Shown here: in pieces, positions 18,012 through 26,141 of the stretch
Layout: every line of letters begins with the position of its first letter
Position numbering within the stretch: position 1 is the stretch's first letter
Assembly (NCBI RefSeq): GCF_003610295.1
Contig: NZ_RAPV01000001.1
Location: forward strand, 5,890,001 to 5,954,000
Source: Paraburkholderia sp. BL23I1N1
Lineage (GTDB): Bacteria > Pseudomonadota > Gammaproteobacteria > Burkholderiales > Burkholderiaceae
DNA: 64,000 nt
Direction: 5' to 3'
The notes under the pieces: generated by a model
Told to the model about the DNA's origin: nothing
Databases searched by the model: none
What the model saw: the letters and a program-made list of their open reading frames with translations, nothing else
Made by a program: the position numbers and the translations under genes

Positions 18012-20003
18012 TCATAGGCGATCGGCGTGCGTATGGCTGCCCATTTGACTATCCTCATCCATGCGCAGAAGCCGCCCCGCGCTGGCAATCACAATGAACG
18101 TGCCGAGGTTGTGCAGGAGCGCGACCCACACGGCGCTCAACACGCCCGTCGCGGCGAGCGTGATCACCGCGACAGTCCACGCAAGCCCGATCGCCGCATT
18201 GATCGTCACGGTACGCGAGCAGCGCCGCCCGAGCCGCACGCAGGTCGCAATACGCCGCAAATCGTCGCCGAGCAGCACGACGTCGGCCGACGCCACCGCA
18301 ATGTCGATGCCCCGCTCGCCCATGGCGATACTGGCAGGGCCGGCCTTGATGGCGAGCACGTCGTTCAAGCCGTCGCCCACCACCAACGGATGGTAGCCCG
18401 CTGCCATCTCATGCACGACGTAGTCCAGCTTGTCGTGCGGTAAAGCTTGCGCCACCACCAGGTCGATACCGGTTTGCGCGGCCAGCTTGCGCGCAACCGG
18501 CTCGCGGTCGCCGGTCAGAAGCGTCTGGCGTGTCAGTCCCAGGTCGCGCAATTCCGACAGCGCGCTGCGCGCCTCTTCGCGCAGCGCATCCGCAAAACCA
18601 AACCATGCGAGGAACCTGCCATTCAACGCAAGACCGACACAGGGTCCTTCGATCGCGCGCGGCGGTTCCGGCAATGCCTGCACGTGTTCCGTGAGCAAGC
18701 CATAGCGGCCGAGTACCGCGACGCCCTCCGGCGTTTCGCCCACCACGCCGAGACCGCGTAATTCGCGCGTATGCTCGAACGGCGCGCGCTCGCATCCGGC
18801 CGGTTCGGCGTCGTTCACGTAACGCACCAATGCGCGGCTCACGGGATGCGCGCTACTGCCGCCGAGCCGGGCCGCGAGCTGGAGCACTTGCGCCCGATCG
18901 ACGCCCGGCTCCAGGAACACGTTCTCGACACGCAATTCGCCGTAGGTCAGCGTACCGGTCTTGTCGATCACCAGCGAATCGATCTGGGCAATCTTGTCCA
19001 GAAACGCGGCACTCCTGAGCAGGATGCCGTGCCGTGCGCCCACGGCAATGCCGGCAATGGCCGTCGAAGGCGCCGCGAGCACCAACGCGCACGGGCACGC
19101 CGCGACAATCACAGCCAGCATCGCCGACGCGTTCGACGAGGCGAACCACACGATGGCCGCAATCAGCAGCACGAGGCAAAGATAGCCGCCCATATAGCGC
19201 TCGAGTATCTGGGTAATCGGCGGTTTCGCCTGCTCGGCGCGCTGCATGAGTTCGATGATCTTGCCGAGCGTCGACTGTTCGCCGGCATGCGTGACCTCGA
19301 TGCGCAGTGGCCCGTCGAGATTCATCGCGCCGCCGAATACCTCGGATCCCGCCTCCACGTCGAGCGGCAAGGACTCGCCGGTGATGGGTCCGTTATCGAC
19401 GCTGGACTGGCCATGTTGCACGACGCCGTCGGCAGGAATCCGTGCGCCGGCCACGATTTCGATCAGATCTCCCGCGCGCACCGCTTCGTACGGCACCTCT
19501 TCGATGGCACCGTCCGCCCCGACACGCCGCACCTTGCCCGACGTCAGCCTGCCGAGCGCCCGGATCGCCTCCTGCGATCCGAGCACGCTGCGCTCTTCGA
19601 GCGCGTGCCCGAACGTCATCACGATCGGCAGCAAGGCGGCCGTCGCCATGTCCCCCACCGCCCACGCCGCCAGCATCGCGAGCGCGATCAGCCGGTCGGT
19701 CACGCCGTGCAGGCTGGGCGTCTTCAGACTTTGCCAGGCACCTGCGAACACCGGTCCTGCAACCACGAGCGACGCGAGTCCCGCCAGCACCTGGGCCAGC
19801 AAGGCCCCGCCCGCGACGAAGTAGTCCCATGCCAGCGATAACACCAGAAGACCGCCGGCCAGCAACGCAAGTGCTATTTGCCGCGTCACCGCCCGCTGCT
19901 CGGATGCCGATAACGCAATGGCCGGCCGCGGAGCCTTCTGGCGTGTGCCGCCGGCCTCCCACGCCTCTTCCGCGTGAACTGACTGCTCCAGATTCGCGCT
20001 CAT
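18012..20003 (-). CDS. P1B-type heavy-metal-translocating ATPase without HMA domain
   Basis: This 663-residue pump should export a soft or transition metal ion across the inner membrane. It has the transmembrane CPC motif (AACPCALVLAAPS), the phosphorylation site DKTGTLT, the actuator TGES, the P1B-specific SSAHPVSRAL and the hinge GDGLND. The usual N-terminal heavy-metal-associated CXXC domain is absent; the N-terminus is a short polar stretch. The ATG overlaps the stop of the SPFH gene upstream (ATGA), so it is coupled to an operon of three SPFH-domain proteins, one with a histidine-rich tail. The ion cannot be assigned with confidence. Confidence 0.92.
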   Translation of the reverse strand: MSANLEQSVHAEEAWEAGGTRQKAPRPAIALSASEQRAVTRQIALALLAGGLLVLSLAWDYFVAGGALLAQVLAGLASLVVAGPVFAGAWQSLKTPSLHGVTDRLIALAMLAAWAVGDMATAALLPIVMTFGHALEERSVLGSQEAIRALGRLTSGKVRRVGADGAIEEVPYEAVRAGDLIEIVAGARIPADGVVQHGQSSVDNGPITGESLPLDVEAGSEVFGGAMNLDGPLRIEVTHAGEQSTLGKIIELMQRAEQAKPPITQILERYMGGYLCLVLLIAAIVWFASSNASAMLAVIVAACPCALVLAAPSTAIAGIAVGARHGILLRSAAFLDKIAQIDSLVIDKTGTLTYGELRVENVFLEPGVDRAQVLQLAARLGGSSAHPVSRALVRYVNDAEPAGCERAPFEHTRELRGLGVVGETPEGVAVLGRYGLLTEHVQALPEPPRAIEGPCVGLALNGRFLAWFGFADALREEARSALSELRDLGLTRQTLLTGDREPVARKLAAQTGIDLVVAQALPHDKLDYVVHEMAAGYHPLVVGDGLNDVLAIKAGPASIAMGERGIDIAVASADVVLLGDDLRRIATCVRLGRRCSRTVTINAAIGLAWTVAVITLAATGVLSAVWVALLHNLGTFIVIASAGRLLRMDEDSQMGSHTHADRL

Positions 20004-21052
20004 CTGGCGTTCCCCGGAAGGATCAGATTCGATGTGTTGCGAGGATCGACCGTCGTCACGCCTGCCGCTTTCGACAGGATCTGGTGAACGCGGTCCCGAT
20101 AGACGCGCGCAAGCAACCCTGGATCGCTATGGGTTTGCAATGGCGCGTTCAGTTGTTGAATCGTCAAGGTTTGGGCCTGTGCGGTGGCCACGCGTTCGAC
20201 CGCGCTCGCATGCGCGTTCTGCACGATCCGGTCGGCGTCCTGCTGGGCGTCCTGGCGCGTTCCCTCAGCGGCCGTGCGCGCCTCGGCGATGTTCCGTTCT
20301 GCCTCCTGCAGCGACGTCAGCACGGAGTTGAACGCGTTGACGGCGGGCGCCGGGAATGAAGCCTCGACGTCGACGCGCGCGACTTCGATGCCAAGCCCCG
20401 CGTGCAGCGCATCGAGTTGCCGCAGATGCCGTTCGATTTCCTGCGCGAGATCGCCGCGCAATTGCTCACGCTTGACGGCCACCTGCGGATCCGCCGCCAA
20501 CTGCTCGGGCCGCGCCACGAGAATCGCATCCAGATCGCGCTTGGCCGCCACCTCGACCGTCGATGCGGACACGATCCGTTCGAGTGCTGGAGCAAGCCGA
20601 TCCTTCTGCAGCACATAGGCGTACGGATCGACTACACGGTAATACAGCGCGGCGCGCAACTGCAGGACGCCGTTGTCGCCTGTCAGCACGTAGCCGGACC
20701 CTGCTAGCGCATCGGGCAACATGGGGCTGCCGCCTGCAAGCGAAGGTTCGGTTCCGGCCTCCGGCGCACGTTCGAGCGACTGAATGCGCTGTTCGAGGAC
20801 ACGGGCGCTGCCCGGCACCAGCAACGCCGACTCGAACGGACGCGGCCAGGCAATCAGCAGTCCTGCGTCCTGAGTGCGCACGAACGCGCCGAAACGCAAG
20901 ACGACCGCGCGGCTATCAGGCGGAATGCGCTGGATGTTCGACCCCGCCCATGCACACGCGGCAAGCACGGCGACCGCCGCTACAAACCAGAACGACAGGC
21001 GCACTGCCTGTGCGCCAGGGCCAAGCGGCGGCACGCCGGAATCCGTGCTCAT
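20000..21052 (-). CDS. SPFH/Band 7 membrane protein (HflK-like, second of its kind)
   Basis: This 350-residue protein has one N-terminal membrane segment (SFWFVAAVAVLAACAWAG), then an SPFH domain beginning IPPDSRAVVLRFGAFVRT, then a long Ala/Gln-rich helical region (AERNIAEARTAAEGTRQDA) likely to form a coiled coil. HflK and HflC form large cages around FtsH in E. coli; this protein is a divergent relative. It overlaps the P-type ATPase gene downstream and the HflC-like gene upstream by 4 bp each. Its coupling to a metal ATPase suggests it organises that pump or its turnover, which is inference. Confidence 0.85.
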   Translation of the reverse strand: MSTDSGVPPLGPGAQAVRLSFWFVAAVAVLAACAWAGSNIQRIPPDSRAVVLRFGAFVRTQDAGLLIAWPRPFESALLVPGSARVLEQRIQSLERAPEAGTEPSLAGGSPMLPDALAGSGYVLTGDNGVLQLRAALYYRVVDPYAYVLQKDRLAPALERIVSASTVEVAAKRDLDAILVARPEQLAADPQVAVKREQLRGDLAQEIERHLRQLDALHAGLGIEVARVDVEASFPAPAVNAFNSVLTSLQEAERNIAEARTAAEGTRQDAQQDADRIVQNAHASAVERVATAQAQTLTIQQLNAPLQTHSDPGLLARVYRDRVHQILSKAAGVTTVDPRNTSNLILPGNAR

Positions 21053-22098
21053 CGCGCGGACCTGCCCTTTTTCGAGGTGGACGACTTAGACGATGACGGC
21101 GCCGCGTTCATGTCGGCGGGACCCTGCACGAGTGCCTTGAAGGGCGCCGCATCGGTGCGCAGAATCAGGTTCGTGTTGTCGCCAACAACCGAGTCCAGCG
21201 TATCGAGCGAGCGCAGCATCGTGTACAGCTGGGGATTGCCCGCATAGCTGTTGCCGTAGATCGCTGCAGCATCCTTGCGGGACTGCGCTTCGATCTCCGC
21301 CGCTTTCACATTCGCGTCGGCCAGCGCGATGCGCGCGTCGCGATCCGCATCCGAACGGATCTGCGCCGCCTCGCGATTGCCGTCGGCCGTGCGCTGCGCG
21401 GCCACCGTCTCACGTTCGGCGCTCATCCGCCCGACGGTCGCCGCCAGTGTCACGGCGGGAAGCGTCAGCCTCTCCAATCCAACCTGGACGACGTGCACGC
21501 CATAGGCCGAATACAGTTGTGCGTCGATCTGGCTGCGCAATGCGTCTTCGAATGCCGAGATCCGCACCTTGGACGGATCGGTGTTGACCAGCGACGAGAG
21601 CTCGAAACCGGCGGACGTGGTTTGCAACGCCGAGCCGAGCAGCGAGCGGATTTGCCGGGCTGCTTCGTCGGGCACGTTGCCCACGGCTCGCACGAAATGA
21701 CTGACGTCGTTCGGATCCGCCGCGACGCGCCATGCAACGTAGGCCTGCACGATGATCCGCAGGCCGTCGCGCGTGCCAACATCCTGCAGACCGCTCGAGG
21801 TAGTGTGCAAGCGCAGATCGACCGGCACCACCGCTTCGATCGGCGCCGGCAGGCGCCATGCGAGGCCAGGTTCGAGCAGCACGCGCACCGGCTGCCCAAA
21901 GCGCGTGATGACCGACGCTTCGCCCGTGCGCACCGAAATGAAACTCGCCACCATGATCGCGACGATCACGCACAGCACGGCGAGCAGCACGCGCAGGTAA
22001 AAGGGGCCGCGCTCCGGCGGCTCGCCGTGATCCGCGTGCGCATGGCCGCCGTGATGGTGATGCCCGTGGCCATCGTGGTGCGAATGAAACGAACTCAT
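21049..22098 (-). CDS. SPFH/Band 7 protein, HflC-like, with histidine-rich N-terminus
   Basis: This 349-residue protein has a single membrane segment (FYLRVLLAVLCVIVAIMVAS), the SPFH opening VRTGEASVITRFGQPVRVLL, and an HflC-type C-terminal half (RMSAERETVAAQRTADGNRE, AIYGNSYAGNPQLYTMLRSL). It differs from ordinary HflC by a cytoplasmic N-terminal tail in which 11 of the first 24 residues are histidine. Such tails commonly bind zinc, nickel or copper. The pump in the same operon lacks a metal-binding domain, so the tail could collect ion for it. It overlaps the next gene by 4 bp. Confidence 0.88.
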   Translation of the reverse strand: MSSFHSHHDGHGHHHHGGHAHADHGEPPERGPFYLRVLLAVLCVIVAIMVASFISVRTGEASVITRFGQPVRVLLEPGLAWRLPAPIEAVVPVDLRLHTTSSGLQDVGTRDGLRIIVQAYVAWRVAADPNDVSHFVRAVGNVPDEAARQIRSLLGSALQTTSAGFELSSLVNTDPSKVRISAFEDALRSQIDAQLYSAYGVHVVQVGLERLTLPAVTLAATVGRMSAERETVAAQRTADGNREAAQIRSDADRDARIALADANVKAAEIEAQSRKDAAAIYGNSYAGNPQLYTMLRSLDTLDSVVGDNTNLILRTDAAPFKALVQGPADMNAAPSSSKSSTSKKGRSAR

Positions 22099-22168
22099 AG
22101 TGTCACCCCGAAAACAGCTTTATCTGACGCTAACGTGCGACGCGAAGTCATTCGGCATACCCTGACCC

Positions 22169-24082
22169 TCAATTGCCGGGCCGGATGCCGGCTAGATCGC
22201 CGGCCGTGAACGGGCGCAGGTCGATCGTGGCGCGCCTGTCGTCGACGATCCGATTGTCGATCACTGTGATGCGCGCGTTCTGCAATCCCTTTTGCAGCTT
22301 GCTCAAGTAGTACTCGAATGCAAAGGCCGGACCGCCCAGACGATAGGCCACCTTATCGGCATCGAAATTGATCTGTTGCACCCGCGCCGACGATAGCGTG
22401 TCGCCCGCCCGCGCACTCGCCTGCGCGACGCTCGCCAGTGCCTGCTGCTGCGCATTGCCGAGCACGCCTGCCGCGAAGCCGCGCGCTTGTGCGACGCTGC
22501 CCTGCGCGCGAATCTGCGCCGCTTGCACATCGTGATAGGCCGCGGCCGCCCCTGCCGGCGGATGCACGCTTTCGATCACCACCGCCACCACTTCGATGCC
22601 GCTCTCCAGCCGGTCAAGCTGCAGTTGCACCGCTTGCCGCACGCTGTCGGCCATCGCGGTTTGGCTCGTCTCGAGCAACGACTGCAGCGTATGCGACGCG
22701 AGGTAATGCACCACCTCGCGATTCGCAATCGAGCGCACCGTACTTGCCGGATCGACGGACCGGTACAGCGCCGCACGCGCGGCGGCATCGCTCAAGGCCA
22801 CGCGGTAATCGAGCCGCACGTCGGCGTTGACGATCTGGAAGTTCTGCTGGTCCCCGCTCGCGCCGGCTATCACCTGCGTCGTCTCCCATGGATGCAGGAC
22901 ATCCCAGAGACGGTTCAGGTCCGCGGGCGTCGGGCCATCGGCGGAGGTGGACGGCGCAGCGATGCTGCTGCTGTCCGCGCCGCCCGAGACGATCAGCTGA
23001 TGCACGGCGCCGTTGTCGACGACGCGCACCTTACCGAAGGGCCAGGGCATGCCGGCATGGAGTCCCGGCGACCAGACCGCGACCGGAGCGCCGAATCGTT
23101 CATAGACCGCGCGCTGGCCGGGATTCAGTACGACGATGGACGTCAGCAGCCATGCGCACACGGCGATTGCGGCGATCGTTGCGGGCAACAGGCGCACGAA
23201 ACTCCGCAGCACCCAGTTTTGCCGCAGATCGATTCCGTAGCGGGTGTGCAATTCAGCGCCAAGCGACGAAAGCGGCGAGCGGCGATATCGCAACAAACCT
23301 GCCAGGATACTGGAGGGGACGTGGACAGCGATTGCCCCGGCACGCGGGGCGGAGAACCAGCGGAGGCCCGCGCGAATGGCCAGCTCGATCGCGATTGCCG
23401 CACTGAATAGCGCGATCGCATGGACGGCCAGATCGAGCGCCGTATGCAGATAGACAAACCACCCGGCCGACACAGCGGCAGTGAGCGCGCACAGCAGCAC
23501 CACGCGCAACATGCCCGCGAGCGACGCGGATTCCGACGCATGCGAGCGATCCGCATCGTGTGCGTAAAAGCGTTCGGCGACGAGGGTAAAAAAGGCAAGG
23601 ATCAGCGCCGCGGCACCGGCGGCGATCACAAACGACGGCGAGACCATCGCACGGATCAGCGCGGCGGGCGCAAACGGCCTGAAAGCCGCCGCAGCAAGCG
23701 CCGCCGAAAGACATGCACAAACGGGCACGCCCCAGGGTTCCCAGCGAATGGAACGGGCAATGGCGCCCCATCCTGTTGCGTCCGGATGCCGCCGGATAAT
23801 GTGCCACAGGGCCCTTGCGGTTTGCCGCCAGCTCAAGCGCTCTGTCTGCGCAAGCTGTGCATGCATTGCCAGCGGGCCCCAGATCGCGACGACGAAGACG
23901 TTCAGGCACGCGCTCGCCAACACCGCGCACCAACGCAGATCGACGGGCAGGCCTTCTGCAAGGTTCAGGGTGCCGAATACGGCCGCAAGTCCCAGGGCAA
24001 CCCATCCAGCCAGCGAGACGCCATCACGCCCGGTGGACTGCTCACGCTTTGGCTCGTTATCGCGCCCCGCCCGATATGACAT
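22169..24082 (-). CDS. Polytopic SPFH/HflK-like membrane protein
   Basis: This 637-residue protein fuses an N-terminal membrane module to an HflK-like SPFH domain. The first ~320 residues hold about six to seven hydrophobic segments. Then VVLNPGQRAVYERFGAPVAV opens the SPFH domain, and HPPAGAAAAYHDVQAAQIRA matches the HflK signature near the coiled-coil region. Normal HflK has one membrane span and about 400 residues. It is the first gene of the operon leading to the HflC-like protein (70 bp downstream), a third SPFH protein and a metal ATPase. The role of the extra membrane module is unknown. Confidence 0.85.
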   Translation of the reverse strand: MSYRAGRDNEPKREQSTGRDGVSLAGWVALGLAAVFGTLNLAEGLPVDLRWCAVLASACLNVFVVAIWGPLAMHAQLAQTERLSWRQTARALWHIIRRHPDATGWGAIARSIRWEPWGVPVCACLSAALAAAAFRPFAPAALIRAMVSPSFVIAAGAAALILAFFTLVAERFYAHDADRSHASESASLAGMLRVVLLCALTAAVSAGWFVYLHTALDLAVHAIALFSAAIAIELAIRAGLRWFSAPRAGAIAVHVPSSILAGLLRYRRSPLSSLGAELHTRYGIDLRQNWVLRSFVRLLPATIAAIAVCAWLLTSIVVLNPGQRAVYERFGAPVAVWSPGLHAGMPWPFGKVRVVDNGAVHQLIVSGGADSSSIAAPSTSADGPTPADLNRLWDVLHPWETTQVIAGASGDQQNFQIVNADVRLDYRVALSDAAARAALYRSVDPASTVRSIANREVVHYLASHTLQSLLETSQTAMADSVRQAVQLQLDRLESGIEVVAVVIESVHPPAGAAAAYHDVQAAQIRAQGSVAQARGFAAGVLGNAQQQALASVAQASARAGDTLSSARVQQINFDADKVAYRLGGPAFAFEYYLSKLQKGLQNARITVIDNRIVDDRRATIDLRPFTAGDLAGIRPGN

Positions 24083-24248
24083 CAGGAATCCTTACGCATT
24101 CACTACAAAGCCTGACGATCTGCCGCTTTACCAGGAGCGGCAGCAAGGATCTGCGAGCCGCCGTCTGGCGCGCAGGGATTGGAAACTTCCCGACCAACCG
24201 GGAATGCATTTTGAGCATATGCGTGTGCACACGCAATAGGGCTGCCGC

Positions 24249-24264
24249 AAAATTTTGAAATTTT
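24249..24264. repeat. AT-rich inverted repeat between the SPFH operon and soeC
   Basis: AAAATTT-tg-AAATTTT is a perfect 7-bp inverted repeat in the 274 bp between the 3' end of soeC (24357) and the first SPFH gene (24082). It may belong to the SPFH operon promoter or an operator. Nothing else recognisable was seen in this gap. Confidence 0.35.
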
Positions 24265-24356
24265 CAGGACTGGAAAAGACCAAAACTTCGGCGGCAACTT
24301 CGGCTGTCTTAGCGTGCAGCGGCTGCCGATATCGGTCGGCCGCGCCAACCCACGCG

Positions 24357-25307
24357 TCAGCCGACTCTCGCGTAATACAGATTCTGCGGATGCTTTGCTT
24401 CGGCGAAAAAGAACCAGCGTTCCGCCACGAGGCCGGCGTATTGCACAAGACACGCCGCGGCCAGCACGCCGAGCGAAGCGCCAATCGACTGCAAGCCTGC
24501 GCCTAGCGCCATCAGCAACACAGGCACGGCAAACGCGGCGACGAGGAAAGCCCACTTGACGCCACGCAACGTCCCAGCCGACTTGCCGTGAAAAAACTCA
24601 CGCAGATTGAAAGCACCGGCGGTGAAACCGCGTGAGACCTGCACGAGCTTCGGGTTGTTAATGCCAGTCGCGCTCTGCACGGTGGACTTCGGCCGCAATC
24701 TGGCATTACGCACGAGAGATGCAGAACGGCTCGCGCAACCGGCGAGCGTGAGCACACAGGCACAGAGCGCCAGCCCTGCCGTCAGCGCGGGGGCGAACCA
24801 GGCGGTCAGCGCCGTAGCCAGTGTGAATCCGGAGGCACAACCGAGCAGCACAAAATTAACCAACGTGAGCGGCGTGGCCCATTCCTGCAGAAAGCGCAGG
24901 CATGCGTAAATCATCGCCGAGCAGACGAATAGCGCGGCGCTCGCCAGCACGCCAAGCGCGCCTATTGCGAGCGACCATGGCGAGCCGATCCAATGCCCAA
25001 CGCCATAGAAAAACGCGCAAGCGAGAAACGCCGGCAGACAGAGGCATTCGCGCGACAACCACGAAGTTCGCCACATCGCGACCGCGCGCCACGCCCGCTC
25101 CGGATGCCCGAGATGGAAGAACGACGCGATCAGTCCCAAGCCGCCCAATACGACCGACAGTGCCGCGCCGGTGACATAGAACGCATCGGTTGGCGCGGCG
25201 ATCAGCCCCAGATGCGCGGCCGTCTCCACGCCAACGAGCGCGATCAAGAGCCCTTGAGCGGCGCCGCTCAGTGTCGTGAGAAAAACCACGGAGAAAGCAG
25301 GATTCAT
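24357..25307 (-). CDS. soeC: Membrane anchor subunit of sulfite dehydrogenase (DmsC/SoeC family)
   Basis: This 316-residue protein has about eight membrane segments and belongs to the DMSO reductase anchor family (FHLGHPERAWRAVAMWRTSWLSRE is the family hallmark region). It should link the iron-sulfur subunit to the quinone pool at the cytoplasmic face. It is the last of three genes, after the catalytic and ferredoxin subunits, 11 bp from the latter. The assignment to SoeC rather than DmsC rests on the catalytic subunit lacking a Tat signal and on the adjacent sulfolactate genes, which release sulfite in the cytoplasm. Confidence 0.75.
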   Translation of the reverse strand: MNPAFSVVFLTTLSGAAQGLLIALVGVETAAHLGLIAAPTDAFYVTGAALSVVLGGLGLIASFFHLGHPERAWRAVAMWRTSWLSRECLCLPAFLACAFFYGVGHWIGSPWSLAIGALGVLASAALFVCSAMIYACLRFLQEWATPLTLVNFVLLGCASGFTLATALTAWFAPALTAGLALCACVLTLAGCASRSASLVRNARLRPKSTVQSATGINNPKLVQVSRGFTAGAFNLREFFHGKSAGTLRGVKWAFLVAAFAVPVLLMALGAGLQSIGASLGVLAAACLVQYAGLVAERWFFFAEAKHPQNLYYARVG

Positions 25308-25318
25308 CGTGAGGCCCC

Positions 25319-26065
25319 TTAGATGCGCGTCGCCATCGACGCCAGATGCAGTTCGCCGCGCTCAAGTTGATCGTCGAACGAGGCCGGCGAATCCATCACC
25401 GACCCGGTCGATTTGCACGAGCAGCCTTCGCTGCCGCAGCCCGAGGCCGACGTGGTGACGCGCGGCAAATAGTGGTTCGCCGGCCGCGTGTTCCACTCGG
25501 GCATCAACTGATATCCGCCGCGCTCCTTGATCGCTTTCGACACCACCGACTCCGGATCGTGGATATCGCCAAACAGCCGCGCGGAGGTCGGACACGCGAG
25601 CACGCATGCCGGTTTCCGGTCGCGTTCGGAGAGGTTTTCATCATGAATGCGATCGACGCACAACGTGCACTTCGTCATCTCCTTGCGCTCTTCGTCGAGT
25701 TCGCGCGCGCCGTATGGGCAGGCCCACGAGCAGTACTTGCAGCCGATGCATTTGTCGAAATCGACCAGCACAAGGCCGTCTTCCTTGCGCTTGTAGCTTG
25801 CGCCGGTCGGACACACTGGCACGCACGGCGGGTCCTCGCAGTGCAGGCATGATTTCGGAAAGTGGATCGTCTCGGCGTTCGGAAAGCTGCCGGCCTCGAA
25901 GCTCTGCACGCGGTTGAAGAATGTGCCGGACGGGTCCGCGTCGTAGGGATTCAGGTCGGCGAGACTGCCCGATTCGCCCGACGTATTCCATTCCTTGCAA
26001 CTCGTCACGCAAGCCTGGCATCCCACGCACACGTTCAGGTCGATTACCAATGCCATCTGAGTCAT
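25319..26065 (-). CDS. soeB: 4Fe-4S ferredoxin subunit of sulfite dehydrogenase (DmsB/SoeB-like)
   Basis: This 248-residue electron-transfer protein shows four cysteine clusters of the DmsB type: CVGCQACVTSC at the N-terminus, CLHCEDPPCVPVCPTGA, CIGCKYCSWACPYGARE and a CTLCVDR-to-CVLACPTSARLFGD segment. It should pass electrons from the molybdopterin subunit to the membrane anchor. The ATG at 26065 has AAGGAGCC upstream; the TTG one codon earlier is unlikely. A cysteine-rich C-terminal patch (GCGSEGCSCKS) is additional to the usual clusters. It lies between soeA and soeC in one operon. Confidence 0.82.
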   Translation of the reverse strand: MTQMALVIDLNVCVGCQACVTSCKEWNTSGESGSLADLNPYDADPSGTFFNRVQSFEAGSFPNAETIHFPKSCLHCEDPPCVPVCPTGASYKRKEDGLVLVDFDKCIGCKYCSWACPYGARELDEERKEMTKCTLCVDRIHDENLSERDRKPACVLACPTSARLFGDIHDPESVVSKAIKERGGYQLMPEWNTRPANHYLPRVTTSASGCGSEGCSCKSTGSVMDSPASFDDQLERGELHLASMATRI

Positions 26066-26141
26066 CAAAGGCTCCTTGCTGCTTTATTGCGTTGCTTGCG
26101 CGTTTCGTTGCGCCTTATATGCGTCTTCGGTGCGCCTACGG

